A stretch of 64,000 bases of DNA from Rotaria socialis (taxonomy: Eukaryota > Rotifera > Eurotatoria > Philodinida > Philodinidae), in assembly GCA_905331475.1 (NCBI GenBank), contig CAJNYU010002272.1, positions 186,001-250,000 of the forward strand, read 5' to 3'. Below, piece by piece: positions 1 to 12,363 of the stretch. The notes beneath the pieces were generated by a model. The model made no database searches. It was not told the origin of the DNA and saw nothing but the letters and a program-made list of their open reading frames with translations. The stretch's first letter is position 1. Every line of letters starts with the position of its first letter. The translations under genes and the position numbers were made by a program.

Positions 1-2839
1 TTATTGTTCAATTTAATTGTAAACCTAAGATGAAAAAAATGCGACTACTGTTTAACATAAATTATGTATGCATGTGTATAACTATATATATATATATATA
101 AATATATTTGTGCTAATCAACTTAGTTGAATATAAAAGAACAGTAGAGAAAAGTGATATGATATACTTTCTCTAGTATACTAATTGGAATATGTAACAAC
201 ATATACATAGAGAAAGAAAGAAAATGATCGTAACATAACATCAAACAGTGCAGATATAGCATATTGAGTTTGTCTAAACAGATGCTCATATAGTGATGTA
301 TCGATTTGACAACCACCCAAAGCGAAAAGAAAGAAGAAAAAACGCAAAGATTAATAATATACAGTTTATTAATTTAAATAATAAAAACAACTTCTAATGT
401 ATTTTCACACTTACTCATAGAAAAAGAATGTGTTGTCAACACATAATCTCGGTCCATTAAGATCATACAAAATATTTTCCTCTATTTTTTTCGTTAACCT
501 AATTAACCTTCTCGTAATGTAGATGAAATCGTCGTCTACTCATCAACTTATCAATAGTAACATCATAACACCACTCCTCTTTTGTTTTCTATTTCTTACT
601 AGTAGTCAGTCAGTCACTCACTTAGCTGCTCACTTAGATTGCCATAAAAAGAAGAGAAAGGAAGATACAATCAGTAAGATGGATAGCAGGATGAAACAAA
701 TTCTCTCGTGTAAAAGCATGCACGCTTATCTAATGCAATTTCACACTACATATACTGGCTTGAACACCTCACTTATACGCGTGCTTGTCGAAAGAAATGG
801 TTTGCCCTTGAATTAGGGACAGCACTAGCAGTGTCAAGAGATTTTTCTGGATCGCCGATTGCGAGCGTCGTTTTGCTTTCTTGTCATTTATTCTCTCTTT
901 ATTTTGTTTCAATCAGTACTGTCCATAGTTTAGACTGTCAATAAAGCCCTGAGGATGGTGACAACAAGATCGATGAACTTATGTATGCATCTATATGATG
1001 CATTCAATTCAAATTTATGAATCAAAAGTAAATAAGTTTTCTTTTTCTTTTCTCTTCTCAGGAAGCACGATTGAATGAATGATTAATTTCTTGTTTTACT
1101 AGTTCTACTCTATATTCTGATTTACGAAAAGACTTGGAAAAATAAAAGATCTATACAGATGTATAACAAAATTTTAAAAAGCACAAAAGCACAACTGATA
1201 ATACCTACCGGAAGAATGTGTTTGACTTTGTTATTACTGATTTTCTTTTTCTTCTTCTTTTGATATTTCTTTTTGAGGGATACCAACTGGTTGTATGAGC
1301 AACAGCAAAAGAAATGATTTAGTGATTTTCTAATTTATTTTTAATGAACATGCCATGAATCAAATTCTTCTGTGTATGAACATGCAAGCAAGTCGTCTTT
1401 GAGCGTTTAGTCTACAATATAAGACAGAAAGAAAGAAAGAAAGAAAGAAAAGAGAATAAGAGACATTTTTCTCGCTTATAAAGCAAGTCACAAGAGAGAA
1501 CTATTGTCTTCTTCTTGTTCGTCATTTACTAGTTACCAATATACGAAGTAATAATATCAGACTTTGATTTTATGAGAAGAAGAAAAAACGGCCTCAGGTT
1601 GAGCTTTATGACTAATGCACATACACACCTGCTCATCCGTAGCTGGACACCACGCCCTATATTCGTCTGCATGCAAGAAAAAAAGGGAGGGAGATGGAGT
1701 GAGAGAGCACGGAAGAAGAGAAAACCTTACTCTACAGTAGATAAGACAATCTGTATTTTATTTTTCTACTACTTAGTTAGTTGGTATAGAAATTCAGAAA
1801 AGAATAACTCAATCATGAGAATGACACTTCAGACCAGTTTAATCGAATGGAAAAAAAAAGAGTATAATTATTCAAAAAATTATTCTTAGAGAGGTGTTGA
1901 GGAACAACATGATGAAAGAAAATTTTTATATAATCATCATTTTCATCATCAACAATCATTCTTCCATTGCTAATGATGCATATGAGATAATATTGTATGT
2001 GATTGAGACAAGGAAGAGATTGTAAAGTGATTTTAATGGGATATCCCATGACGATTAGAACTAGTACAATCAAAGTTACAAATCTCATGGGGAAGTACAT
2101 GTGTGCAATTCTACACGTTGATTGTCCTTTTTCTTTATTTCATATCACGAAAGAAGATCACATCATAAAAATGTCGTCAAAAAGAATCGAGAAGAGGCTT
2201 TTTATTATGTGCTTGCATATATATATATATACTCATCTACACATTGAGATTACGATACTGTCGAAGTGCATGTGTGTGTGTGTGTGATTTCCGATCATAC
2301 TTCAGACGTTGCATTTGATTGAACATTCTATAGGAAAATGACGGACGGAAGTCACCATTATCATCAGCCTTTCCCTACTTTTCTTTTTCTTTCTCTCTCT
2401 TTCAACAATGATCGCATTACACAAGTCACATAATCATGAAAAATGATCATGATCACTGTCCACGTCTCACCTTTCCTCAAGGTTCAGGGAATCTCTGCAC
2501 ACTTAAACATATACGTATATATATATATATATCCGTACACCAATTCATAGAAATAGTTAGTCATGATACTTGCTTTGTTGACATGGACACACACTACAAA
2601 AAAGAATGTGATACATAAATATACAACAATCATATATACACACATCTGAGAACGATTCTAAGAATAATGATGCAACTACACGGGTGGTAGTCGTCTCGTA
2701 ACAATTATTACTGTTGATGTTCTTGTTACTAACTTCTTTTTTCTTCGGGCACCTGAACAACTTCTTGTTCCGGCGGGCGGGTGAAAGCTGCTGCTCTAAA
2801 CACAATCATCGTTGTGTTTATTGTTTCATGCACGACAAG

Positions 2840-2882
<43 letters not shown>

Positions 2883-4456
2883 AGAAAATGCTCTAAACGG
2901 TTCTCTCGTATAATTCATGCTTAAACGCGCAAAGTCGCTTCTCAAAAGGTTTTTGACAAGCTCAAATGTTGATGATTGACCTTCATTCAAAAGAAAAGAA
3001 ACATAGAAAAGTGATCATAGCTGTTCGGAAAATCATAACTTGATATACATGAATGTCAAATAAATAATTCTTAAAAAGAAAAAAAAATACATTTATCATT
3101 GTTTAATCAATACGCATCAAAAAAAGAAGAAGATTGTGTTCTTCTCTTTTTTTTAAACGATTACGTTACACATCCATTAGGGACCGTGACTGACTAACTG
3201 TGTCCACTACTACGATGTAATATAATGTGCACACGCTTAATTGAATCATGCCATTGAGCATCCGGTCTTGTTAGCGTCTATTTCTATTTCTTAGAGAAGA
3301 CGCACACAGCGGTCATCAAATAAATGTAAGCATCATGAACAAATGATGAAGTTGTTCTAATGACTTTCTAAAATAACTTCGAGGAAAAGAAGAAAAATAA
3401 CACCTACAGATCTGTCTCTGGTAGGTTTTAATGTTCAAAGATCATTTTTTGTCATATTCCTGCTGGTAAAACTATGATTGGATTTCTAATCTTTGTTGAC
3501 GTCAACGATAAGAAAAAGTAGTCTTTTCGTGTTTCTTTTTCTTCCTTATTGTTTTACTTAGAAAGATTACGTATTGAAATAACTCATCTGTAAAATTTAC
3601 TTTACATTCTTAAAAAAGAAATAAATTCTTCGTTCAATATTTTATATAATCATTCGTAATCATAAGGCATATCCGACAGGATACACTTTGATTTCCGCTT
3701 GTTGACGTCGTCATTTTTCTTCTTATTCATCTACCTATACAATCTAATGAAGATATAATATATACGTATGTAGTTATGTATGCTGTTATTTTCAAATATG
3801 AGGTACTGTTCTTGTTCTCAATTCCAATACAATCGATTTCCGTTTGAACATAGTAGCTGTTCTTGTCTAGAACGGATACGGATTTGACACGATCTTCATA
3901 GTAATGCGCATTAATTCATTTGTTCAAATAACCTTAACACCTCATCTTATTTTAATTGAGAAAAAAAGCGTGTGCTCTTGTTCACATGCGTATGTTTTGA
4001 TCAGATGTATTGACTATAGAAAATGCATTTTGTTGAAAATGTTTTATTCATCATTAATATCTAATTGATCCCAAAATACACAAAAACAAAACAAAAGATG
4101 AGACTGAGAAAAAAGTAAATAATATAATCATATAAGTGTACGACAGGCAGATAAAACAACAATAATAAAAGGGCATTCAAATGGTTAGTTTGATATAACG
4201 AAATTTTTCGTTTTCGATTATCTGACTTTCAATGACAGACATGCGCTAATATAAATGCTGTGAATAGATCAATGAGGATGATGATGATAGTTTGAACAAG
4301 CTAAAAATAATAGTTAAAGATTAGTTTTATAAGAAAATAAGACGCATCCCAACATCGAAACAACACTGAAATTCAAACGCAGTGGTAGGATTTATTTAAT
4401 GCAGTGCAAGAAAAAAAGTTTACGACTAGCATTAAAAACAGAAAATTTTCTTTTGA
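1..4456. other. Gene-poor 5' stretch with microsatellites
   Basis: I see no supportable gene in this 4.4-kb stretch. Open frames are short, lack recognisable domains and are not linked by plausible splice sites. It is AT-rich and carries simple repeats: TA runs near 83-101 and 2511-2532, GAAA units at 1425-1451, TG at 2270-2286 and a GA run at 2837-2879. Its right end is the 3' flank of the minus-strand calcium-sensor gene. A TTTATT at 4391-4396 (AATAAA on the minus strand) lies about 60 nt past that gene's stop and is a likely poly(A) signal. Confidence 0.6.
2837..2879. repeat. (GA)n microsatellite
   Basis: An almost perfect GA dinucleotide run preceded by a few GAAA units. It lies in gene-free DNA. 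Confidence 0.9.
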
Positions 4457-5727
4457 TTAATCAGCTGTACCGTAAAATGGTGAAAGAACTGCTAAAAGTT
4501 CTCGATTTTGTAGAACCGTTTGAATAAAATCCTGCTTATAAATAACTCCATTTTCACCACCTGTAAATTGACCGAGAAATTGTTGAACAATAGCTTGTGA
4601 TGGACCATCAATTTTTTTTTCATCACTCCCTAACATGCGTAAAATTGCCTAAAATTAAACGAACAAAAAAAAAGTCTTTCATCTGGTGAGTTTTTATCTG
4701 ATAATATATTACGTTTGCCATTTTTTTAATTTCATCACCAGAAATTTTATTATCACCATTCTTATCATAAACTCGGAATGTATATTCTACTTTTGTTTCT
4801 AAATCACCTTTTGTTGTTAAGATAAAACCTCGCATAAATTCATTGATATCTATTTTTTATGAGCATTTATGAGCATTTTCTTTTTTTTGATAAATCTAAA
4901 TTATTCATTACTTACCAACAGAACCACTATGATCTTCATCAAAAATTTTTTCTATTGAGTCAACAATTTCACTTATACGCATTGGATCAAGATCACTCAT
5001 CTCTGTATAGATTGCAAGCATTTGTTCTTTAGATAATTTTCCTTTTTTTGATCGATCCTGTTAGAGTATATCGGAGGGGAAAAAAAAAGAAAAGTTATCC
5101 AAGAAACATTTTCATCTCATACCAATATTGCTTTGTACCATAATTCCAAGTCATATTGCGACATACCTAAATTAATTAACATAATGTAATGATTAGCTAT
5201 TTAATATAAAAATTTGAAAATAGAATTAGACGAGACTGTCTTCGATTACAAGAAAAACTATTCACGCAATCAGCCTAAATATATTCGTTTGATATTTCAA
5301 GATTATATTGAACTATTTAAAATCATACTTTTTGAAATTCGATAGACAATTGTCACCTCATTGCTCTATGAATCATAACTTGAGTTGTGGGCAAGTTTTA
5401 CTACATGCAGAATATATTGTTTTTTTCTATTTTGTAAATTTTCAATATTTGACACGATTTTCTTTTTTATTGAAATTAAAATGATATAACTACTTTTCTA
5501 CACAATGCATCGTACTCTTCATTTATTTTTCTGTACGAAAAATACTAAATATAGTGACCATAAATTCTTTTCTCAACTTACAAAAGATAACCATAATAGT
5601 ATTATTGAAAGTTTTAAATTTAAACAATAATAATAATAAGAAGAAATATTTTCTTACCAGTTCGTTTCATCAGTAATTCTTTAGTTTCATCCAATAATTC
5701 TTCATATGAACCGCTTTTATTTCCCAT
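4457..5727 (-). CDS. Recoverin/NCS-like myristoylated EF-hand calcium sensor
   Basis: A 194-residue protein from five exons (5658-5727, 5123-5166, 4916-5057, 4713-4849, 4457-4648); all junctions are GT-AG and phases close. It starts MGNKSGS, a good N-myristoylation signal. Two canonical EF-hand loops are visible: EF2 with DEDHSGSVDINE across the exon 3/4 junction and EF3 with DKNGDNKISGDE. The first hand lacks the CPxG-type loop seen in classical NCS proteins, and the fourth (around FTGGENGVIYKQDF) lacks the starting Asp, so two bound calcium ions are expected. Length and order fit the neuronal calcium sensor superfamily: membrane-associated proteins that bind targets when calcium rises. The exact subfamily (NCS-1, hippocalcin, KChIP-like) is not clear. 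A splice-acceptor-like CAG ends 5 nt before the start codon. Confidence 0.85.
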
Positions 5728-6684
5728 TTATGCTGATATATTGAGTTAAATAATACGATTTCTTTCAATAAAGTTCTATGCTCAAATGAAAATTCCGTTT
5801 ACACTTTGTTGTTCAAATGAAGATTTATTTATGTTCCTATGTAACTACAAAAGTAAATCGCTGAAAATGTCGCCAGTAATGCTGAAAGGATAAAGTATGT
5901 TTTGTGCTGAAAAAAAAGGAAAAAAGCAATAACAACGCACGTGGGCTATTGAGTAAAGAGAAAAGAAGTTACGTGTAGCCTCAAATACACCTATACGAAG
6001 CATCAAGCAACGATTATTTGAAACAAAAAATTCAAATGCAAGTAGAAACAGCACATTTGAAATGCAATACTATTTACTATGATAAAAAAAACTCATTAAG
6101 TAAGAGTAGTTGATAGGAAAAACAAAACTAAACTTTGATTAAGACTTCTATTTTTTTTTCAACGTTACAGTCTTCCGCGTCGATAATATATTCATCATTT
6201 TATATTAATTAATTTTCTTTTAAGTTGCCTGGCAGAGCGAAGAAAAAAACAGGCCAGAAAAAATACCTGACATTCTCTAGGACATTAACGTTGACTTTTA
6301 AAATTCATTTTTTGTCTATTATTAGTACTATATATATACACGTATATTGTACCATTATTTCATACAGGATTTTTTAATCAACATTAACACATTGCGATTT
6401 ATTGTCACACATTTTTTTTGTCAAATAATTCAAGATAATTAAGAAAAATAAATAAATTATAATTACGCCACCTCATACATAAATCTATAGATTGTTATTG
6501 TCGACTAGATACATTTATGATATGATCAAGAAATTTTACAAAGATGAATGGATATATTGAAATTGGCGTCACTACTTAAAATTCATATCAAAATGAATTG
6601 CATTTGTTACCATAATTATATATTCTTTAGTTTGAGTAACAGATGGGCGGGGGGGGGGGGGGGGCGGGGTGACCCCTGGTCCCC

Positions 6685-6735
<51 letters not shown>

Positions 6736-9636
6736 AATCCAGTACAGCCTTGAAAAACAAACAGTGTAAATACAAACAATCATGCAATATTAACGTTTTC
6801 TGAAAGAAAAATCTTTAATATTTTTGTCACACTTTGACCAACAACATCGTTTTTTTTGCTTCTTACAAAACGCTCCTCCTTAGAATATTATTTGATAAGA
6901 AAGAATATTTTCAATCGTTGCATTAATAAATTCATCATTCAACTCTCAGTTTCTATCATCGATCTGTATTTTGTATTAATTAGTATCAACAGATATTTTA
7001 GTCATAGATACCTAAAATTATGGAATAAAATCATTGACTAAGTGGTGCTCTTTGTAACCTAAACGACTGAAGGTTATAGTCATGTAGACTCTTTAAAATA
7101 CTTGAAGAACATCTTATTATTTTTTTCCGTTCTTAAACATTAACATGGAGAGTTTCTATTGTGGCAATGAACAAATTACTTCACTTGTTCAAAGGGTAAC
7201 GGAAATGCTGAAGTACTTTTCTCGGTAAAATTAGCATTGAGTCATCTGGAAATTTGTAAGCAAGATATTTACAGTTCAGAAAAAATAGATGACTCTCATT
7301 TGAATTTTTACAATGAATCTTGTAATCAAGAGCATGATATAATATTGAGTTAAACTATCGGTATAAATTCAAAAAAGAGATTTCAATCTTCAATTTTTTT
7401 GTTCATTCCGATAGAAAAAACCAGCTGATAATCGCTTTACTTTATCATATTAAATGCTTACAAAAATAGTATGCGCTGATTTCGAAGCAATCAAGTAAAC
7501 CGACGTGAACAGATCTGCTTGTGAGCATTAACAAAATGTCTTTTTACTGGTCGAAACTGAAATCTTTGAATTATAAATCTTGTACTTTGTTGTTATAGAA
7601 TGATTTATAATTATTAACGGCATGATGAATAAGCAAGAAAAGCTTTTGGAGAAAAAAGTCACTAGACTAGAAAAAAAACAAACGGGAAAATTTAGAAACA
7701 CCCGACCCGTTCTGTACTACTGTCTGTCTTTCTAAAAGAAACATTCGCTACAACATCCGCTTTGCTGTTGTAATACGAAATTCACATATATTTTCTTAAG
7801 TTTGACGTCTACTCACTATTATTGGTACACATATAATTGACAACTTGATCCTATTGTTTTCTTTTTCACGCTTCTCTCTCTCTGCTCCGAAAATTTCAAA
7901 TAAGGTGTGTAACAATGTAAATGTGAGATTTCAGCCTAATTCATTACTAGAATCAGCAGTATTAACATAGTTGATTTACACCTTTGATTGCTATGGAAAG
8001 ATATTTCATTATCGTCAGCATGAATTAGCAAGGTATCTAATTAGAGGCGGAAGGATGTGGAGAGGAAGAGGAATTATGAAACTTCTATTGAAAACTTCTA
8101 CTCCCTATATTCTTGAAAAATACATACGACTTTCATAAAGCAATTCGAAATAATATAAACAAAATCTAATAAGATATTTTATTTTATTGCGAAAAGATTT
8201 TAGCTAGCTAATGAAACTGAAGCTAAAAGTCATGAATCACACTAAACACCAATCCAACTTGAAAATATTTTTGAATGAACTATTTATTAACTATGTGAGT
8301 ATCTATGGGTAAATTTCAGCGCTAAACTTTCGATGAATAGAATCATTTAACGATTGAAAAAACAGATTTTTGTTTGCAAAATCGCAAAATTTTAGTGAAA
8401 AATCAGACAAAAATGATTGAGATCATTGCGGCTCGTCGCTCGCTAATTGTTGTTTACTTTGGAAAAAAATTATATTTTTATTATGAATATTCTAAATAGA
8501 CGAGATTACCATACCCTCAATATATAGGGTATTTTTTGTTGTACCTAACTATGAAGTGAGTCTTTCAGAGATGAATCCCTTGGAATGAATATTAATTCAT
8601 CTATTGCATTGTGACTTGTATCTCGTGTATAACTACATAAATAAATACTAAATCTTTACTGCGTTCAAAACGGAAATTTCTCTTGAAAATATAGATAAGG
8701 CCATCTTAACAAATCAATTTATTTAAGGAGTACTGCCTCTTATGAATACATATTGAGCTTCATGATTATTTTCTCCTACATCGGAAAGACTGCTTCATCT
8801 ATAATGCCAAAATAACTTTGCTGTTGAAAACTGAAGTTTTGATTTCGAATAGAGTTTCATAAAATCTATGAAAGGAATAAAGAAAGGAGATGATGCTTTA
8901 AAATATGATTTGAATTTCTGGAAACAAAGAGGTCTACATAGCATTCAAAAAGCTTTTAAATCTTGATTCAGTGATATCATACATGTACGTACAATCAGTT
9001 TTGTTTTAATTCATATTTCTTTTGCACATGGCGAGTGAAGTTACCATATTTCAGATTTTATTATAAACTTTCAAATATTCAGTGTGTTTTTAGATATTGA
9101 TTATCGAGTATAGATTTTTGTTGGAAGTTAACATGAGATTTCAGATCAGTACACACGAAATTCGTCAGAAACAGCACTTCGTGACGTTTTCCCCCATCTC
9201 GTGTCACATAGAAATCAAGCAGAAACGTTTTGCTGAAGATTGCAGGATAAGGAAACGACATGAAAAGTTGAGTTCTTTACGACATACTTTTGTTTCATCT
9301 TTCGTTTACTTAACCGCTCTTCAAATTTTACTCTTACAAGTAAAAGCATATCGAAATCAATGTTATGCTTGTCAGAAATAGATCTCGACATTCTTTCCAA
9401 GCATTTTCTTATTGTTTGTTGGTCAAAAGAAAATTAGAAGTACCGCTCAAGAAAAACTAAACAAGTTAATAGATTGTTTGTTAAATTATAATTCAGTTGT
9501 TACAACTATTATACTTGTGATTATCATTGTTGAAAAAACTTTTATTGAAATCATCTCAAAATATACCATTATTATTAGTTTACTCTTTTAAATGCTGTTG
9601 TTTTTCCATCAATATTAAATATGAGTTAGTAGTATA
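5728..9636. other. Intergenic DNA without a recognised gene
   Basis: AT-rich spacer upstream of the calcium-sensor gene. Apart from the G/C homopolymer tract at 6649-6733 I see no coding, RNA or repeat structure I can support. Short open frames here have no domains and no splice partners. Confidence 0.55.
6649..6733. repeat. Poly-G / poly-C homopolymer pair with hairpin potential
   Basis: About 16 consecutive G (6649-6664) are followed by a short GC-rich linker (GGGGTGACCCCTGGTCCCC) and then by 48 consecutive C (6686-6733). The linker can fold on itself (GGGGTGACCCC), and the long G and C runs are complementary, so the tract is a strong potential hairpin and G-quadruplex/i-motif former. It is sharply unlike the AT-rich surroundings. 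Exact lengths in such tracts are unreliable in assemblies. Confidence 0.8.
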
Positions 9637-10384
9637 TGGTTTATTCCATGGGAACTCAACCAAAACCAGCACGAAGTATCCACTTTTTTCCGTTTTCATT
9701 TAGTTTTGTAGAGCTCGTTTCGCTGATTATTTTAGTATAAAAAAATAAAAATTCATAAGTGAAAAAGTTTTTATAGCGAAAATACTACAACTGTTTTTTT
9801 GTTAGAAATACCTTAGGTTCTTCAGTATTTTAGCCCTAGCACAGTGATTTCTAGATATTGTTTTGAAAAAAGTATACCGAAATGTTCAGTTGAATTAGCT
9901 CTACAAGATAAGATAGTTTCAAATTACTTAAAGTCATTTTTCAATGATTTACTTAAGTAAATGCGCTAAAAAAGTAGGCGTCTTTATCTAAAAATGACTA
10001 CACTCTGTTGGAATCTGAAATACAGGATTTTGCAGAGCGTGTTCCGCTCTACAAAACCTTATGTTCTGTTTTTCAAATACGATCAGAAACCTTTCTTGAA
10101 TAGCGTCACAACATTATGAGATTCATGCACCATAGGGGAAAACCGTTATGCGGCTGATGATTGATCAATTTTGCCTTTAAGATCTCAGATCCGTATTTGA
10201 AAAACGGAANTTTCTAACAAAAAAACAGTTGTAGTATTTTCGCTATAAAAACTTTTTCACTTATGAATTTTTATTTTTTTTTATACTAAAATAATCAGCG
10301 AAACGAGCTCTACAAAACTAAATGAAAACGGAAAAAAGTGGATACTTCGTGCTGGTTTTGGTTGAGTTCCCATGGAACAACCCA
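9637..10384. mobile_element. MITE-like element with ~172-bp terminal inverted repeats and TA target duplication
   Basis: Left arm 9637-9808 and right arm 10211-10384 are near-identical inverted copies. They begin TGGTTTATTCCATGGGAACT on the left and TGGGTTGTTCCATGGGAACT on the right (reverse complement), with only a few substitutions and a small length change in an A-run. The element is flanked by TA on both sides (9635-9636 and 10385-10386), which fits a Tc1/mariner-type target-site duplication. The roughly 400-bp centre has no open frame for a transposase, so this is a non-autonomous element. The centre holds a smaller inverted pair (TTTTTCAAATACG near 10068 and its complement near 10192) and a degenerate echo of an arm segment (TTTTGCAGAGCGTGTTCCGC near 10028). 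The single ambiguous base of the window (10210) sits exactly at the inner edge of the right arm. Confidence 0.8.
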
Positions 10385-10386
10385 TA

Positions 10387-11192
10387 TGCTTTTCAATTGT
10401 TCAGTTGATAGAGCAAATCATTGTTTGAACTTCATTCTCTTAGATTGTACTGCATAAACAATAAGCAGTGTACTTTACTAAAATATATCAACAATCATAC
10501 TTTTATATTTTACTCAAGAACATCTTGTGTTACAGAGAATGGAATGTTGAGAAAAGTCATGCTTGAAAATAATTATTCGTCTCAAATACGAGACAAGAAA
10601 TCTGAATAGTAATTCTAGCCGCATTAGAAGAATAGGAATCATCATAGGTCGTTTCGACATAACAGTAGTGCAATCTCTTCCTAATGATCTACTATAAGAG
10701 ATAACCGTTCAAAAGCACATAGCAACTTCTAAGCATACGTTTTGAAGACCGGTTCCGAAATCAGAGTTATTTTCAATGAAGTGGCTACACTCCATAATCA
10801 AAGTCTAACAAAAATATTTATTTTATGCAGTATTTTACATGGGATTGACTTTTATCATTGATAATGAAAATTTCGTATGTTGGAATATGTCATATCATTT
10901 CTTCAGATCGCTTAAAATTTAGATAAAGTTTAAAAAAACTAATATGGAACAAGAGAAGTTCTACTTGCAGAAAAAAACGCTATGCCTTTCCTTTTTTGAA
11001 AATCATCTTAATCAGATTATTATTGTTTCTGAATCTAATTCAATGCTACATGTAAACATAATTATCATCACACGTTTCATGAAGGTTTGGTTTTTATTTC
11101 ATCATATCATAAGAGAACATGAATTATATTTTGAATAACATCGAAATAATAGAAAAAGAAAGAAAAACAAAATTTCCATTAAAATTTTCTTT
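10387..11192. other. Spacer between MITE-like element and STI1-like gene
   Basis: AT-rich sequence with no supported gene. It includes the 3' flank of the minus-strand gene that ends at 11193. Confidence 0.5.
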
Positions 11193-12215
11193 TTAAGCCA
11201 TACTCAACAAACCTAAATCAATGAGTCGTTGAATTTTACCGCGCATTGATGCATCAGCTGTACGCATTAACCTATAAAAAAATAAGGACAACGATAATTT
11301 GAAATTTCGAACCACAAATATACTTCGTACCATTGTGCTTTATCAGGTTCTTCACGTAAAATTTTCATTAGTTTAATAACATCTGGATCAAGTAATAACT
11401 TTCGAATTTGTTCATCCTGTAAAAGTTTATTGACTTCTGGATCAACATTTGGTTTCTTTTTTTGATCTTCTTTATCAACAATTGAAGTAAAATGTGTACC
11501 TAATTATAAAGAGCAAGTATGATAGCTTGTATTGTTATTAAAAATATTTTTCTACCAAGTATTTTAGCCATTCGATCAAAAAATGTCATAACTTCAGCAT
11601 TATGTCCATATTTTGCAAGTGCCTCTTCAGGTTTTTGTTGAAACAAAGTAATAGCTTCCATAAAATATGGATTAGAAAAATATCGTGATAATGTTTCATC
11701 ATCTTCAATTTGTTTTAAAAGGTCATTTGTTACCCAACTATCTACAATTTAATTTATTCATTTTTTGTTTTTATTACAAAATGAAAAAAAAAATAAAAAC
11801 AATTTCAAACTTTTTGACTGTTGTTCTTCCTTGATAGCTTGTTGAATTTCATCAAATACACGAAAATCTTTTGTTTGTTCCACTTTTTTAGATGATACTT
11901 CAATTATTTCGTTTGCTTTCGATTTTTGTATGGAACTGTTATTTAAAAATCCTTTTTTCATACCAGCAAAGCTCTTATCGATTTCAACTGTTTCTATTAA
12001 TATAACGAATTTCAAGCATGAAAAATCATTTTCATTATAAAAATACCTTTCGTTTGTGTTTCCACATATTTTACAACTGGAGTTGCTGATACTTGTTTCG
12101 TTGTTGTTGTTGTAGTGATTGGAATATCTTCCAATGGTGGAATATCTAATAAAATTAAAACGAGAATTTCTACTTTAACTCTGAAAATTGTCTTTTTACC
12201 ATCTTGGACAGACAT
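11193..12215 (-). CDS. STI1/DP2-like domain protein, function unknown
   Basis: Six exons (12200-12215, 12047-12145, 11811-11993, 11556-11741, 11331-11499, 11193-11271) give a 243-residue protein with fully consistent phases. The N-terminal third is Pro/Thr/Lys-rich with a short GMKKGFL motif near residue 46. The C-terminal half has two helical segments: one around YFSNPYFMEAITLFQQKPEE, the other around DPEVNKLLQDEQIRKLLLDP and onwards. The recurring D/N-P pattern and spacing resemble STI1 (DP) repeats of Hop/Sti1-type co-chaperones and ubiquilins. No TPR or ubiquitin-like domain is present. Family assignment is by pattern only. A TTTTTTTTTAG acceptor-like site ends 14 nt before the start codon, and the gene is head-to-head with the gene at 12364. 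Confidence 0.75.
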
Positions 12216-12363
12216 TGTTTAATATAAATCTAAAAAAAAATCATAATGGAATCAAATAGCAACGCATAATTCCATTTAAAATTCATTTCTCAAAAGAAAA
12301 ACGGTCTATCTTTTAGTTTCTTTTTTTATTTCAACAAGAGCAATTGTTACTGACATATGTAAA
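12216..12363. promoter_or_regulatory. Shared 148-bp divergent intergenic region
   Basis: The start codons of the minus-strand STI1-like gene and the plus-strand single-exon gene are separated by only 148 bp, so any promoters must overlap here. No TATA box or other core motif is clear. The bidirectional role is inferred from spacing alone. Confidence 0.4.

Noticed and set aside
523-816. 97-codon open frame with a hydrophobic start
   Set aside because: The N-terminal region is Leu/Phe-rich by AT composition but there is no clean signal peptide, domain, splice partner or codon pattern, and the surroundings are gene-free.
6548-6787. Open frames with polyproline and polyglycine on both strands
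   Set aside because: They are just the G/C homopolymer tract read as codons; flanking residues have no coding character.
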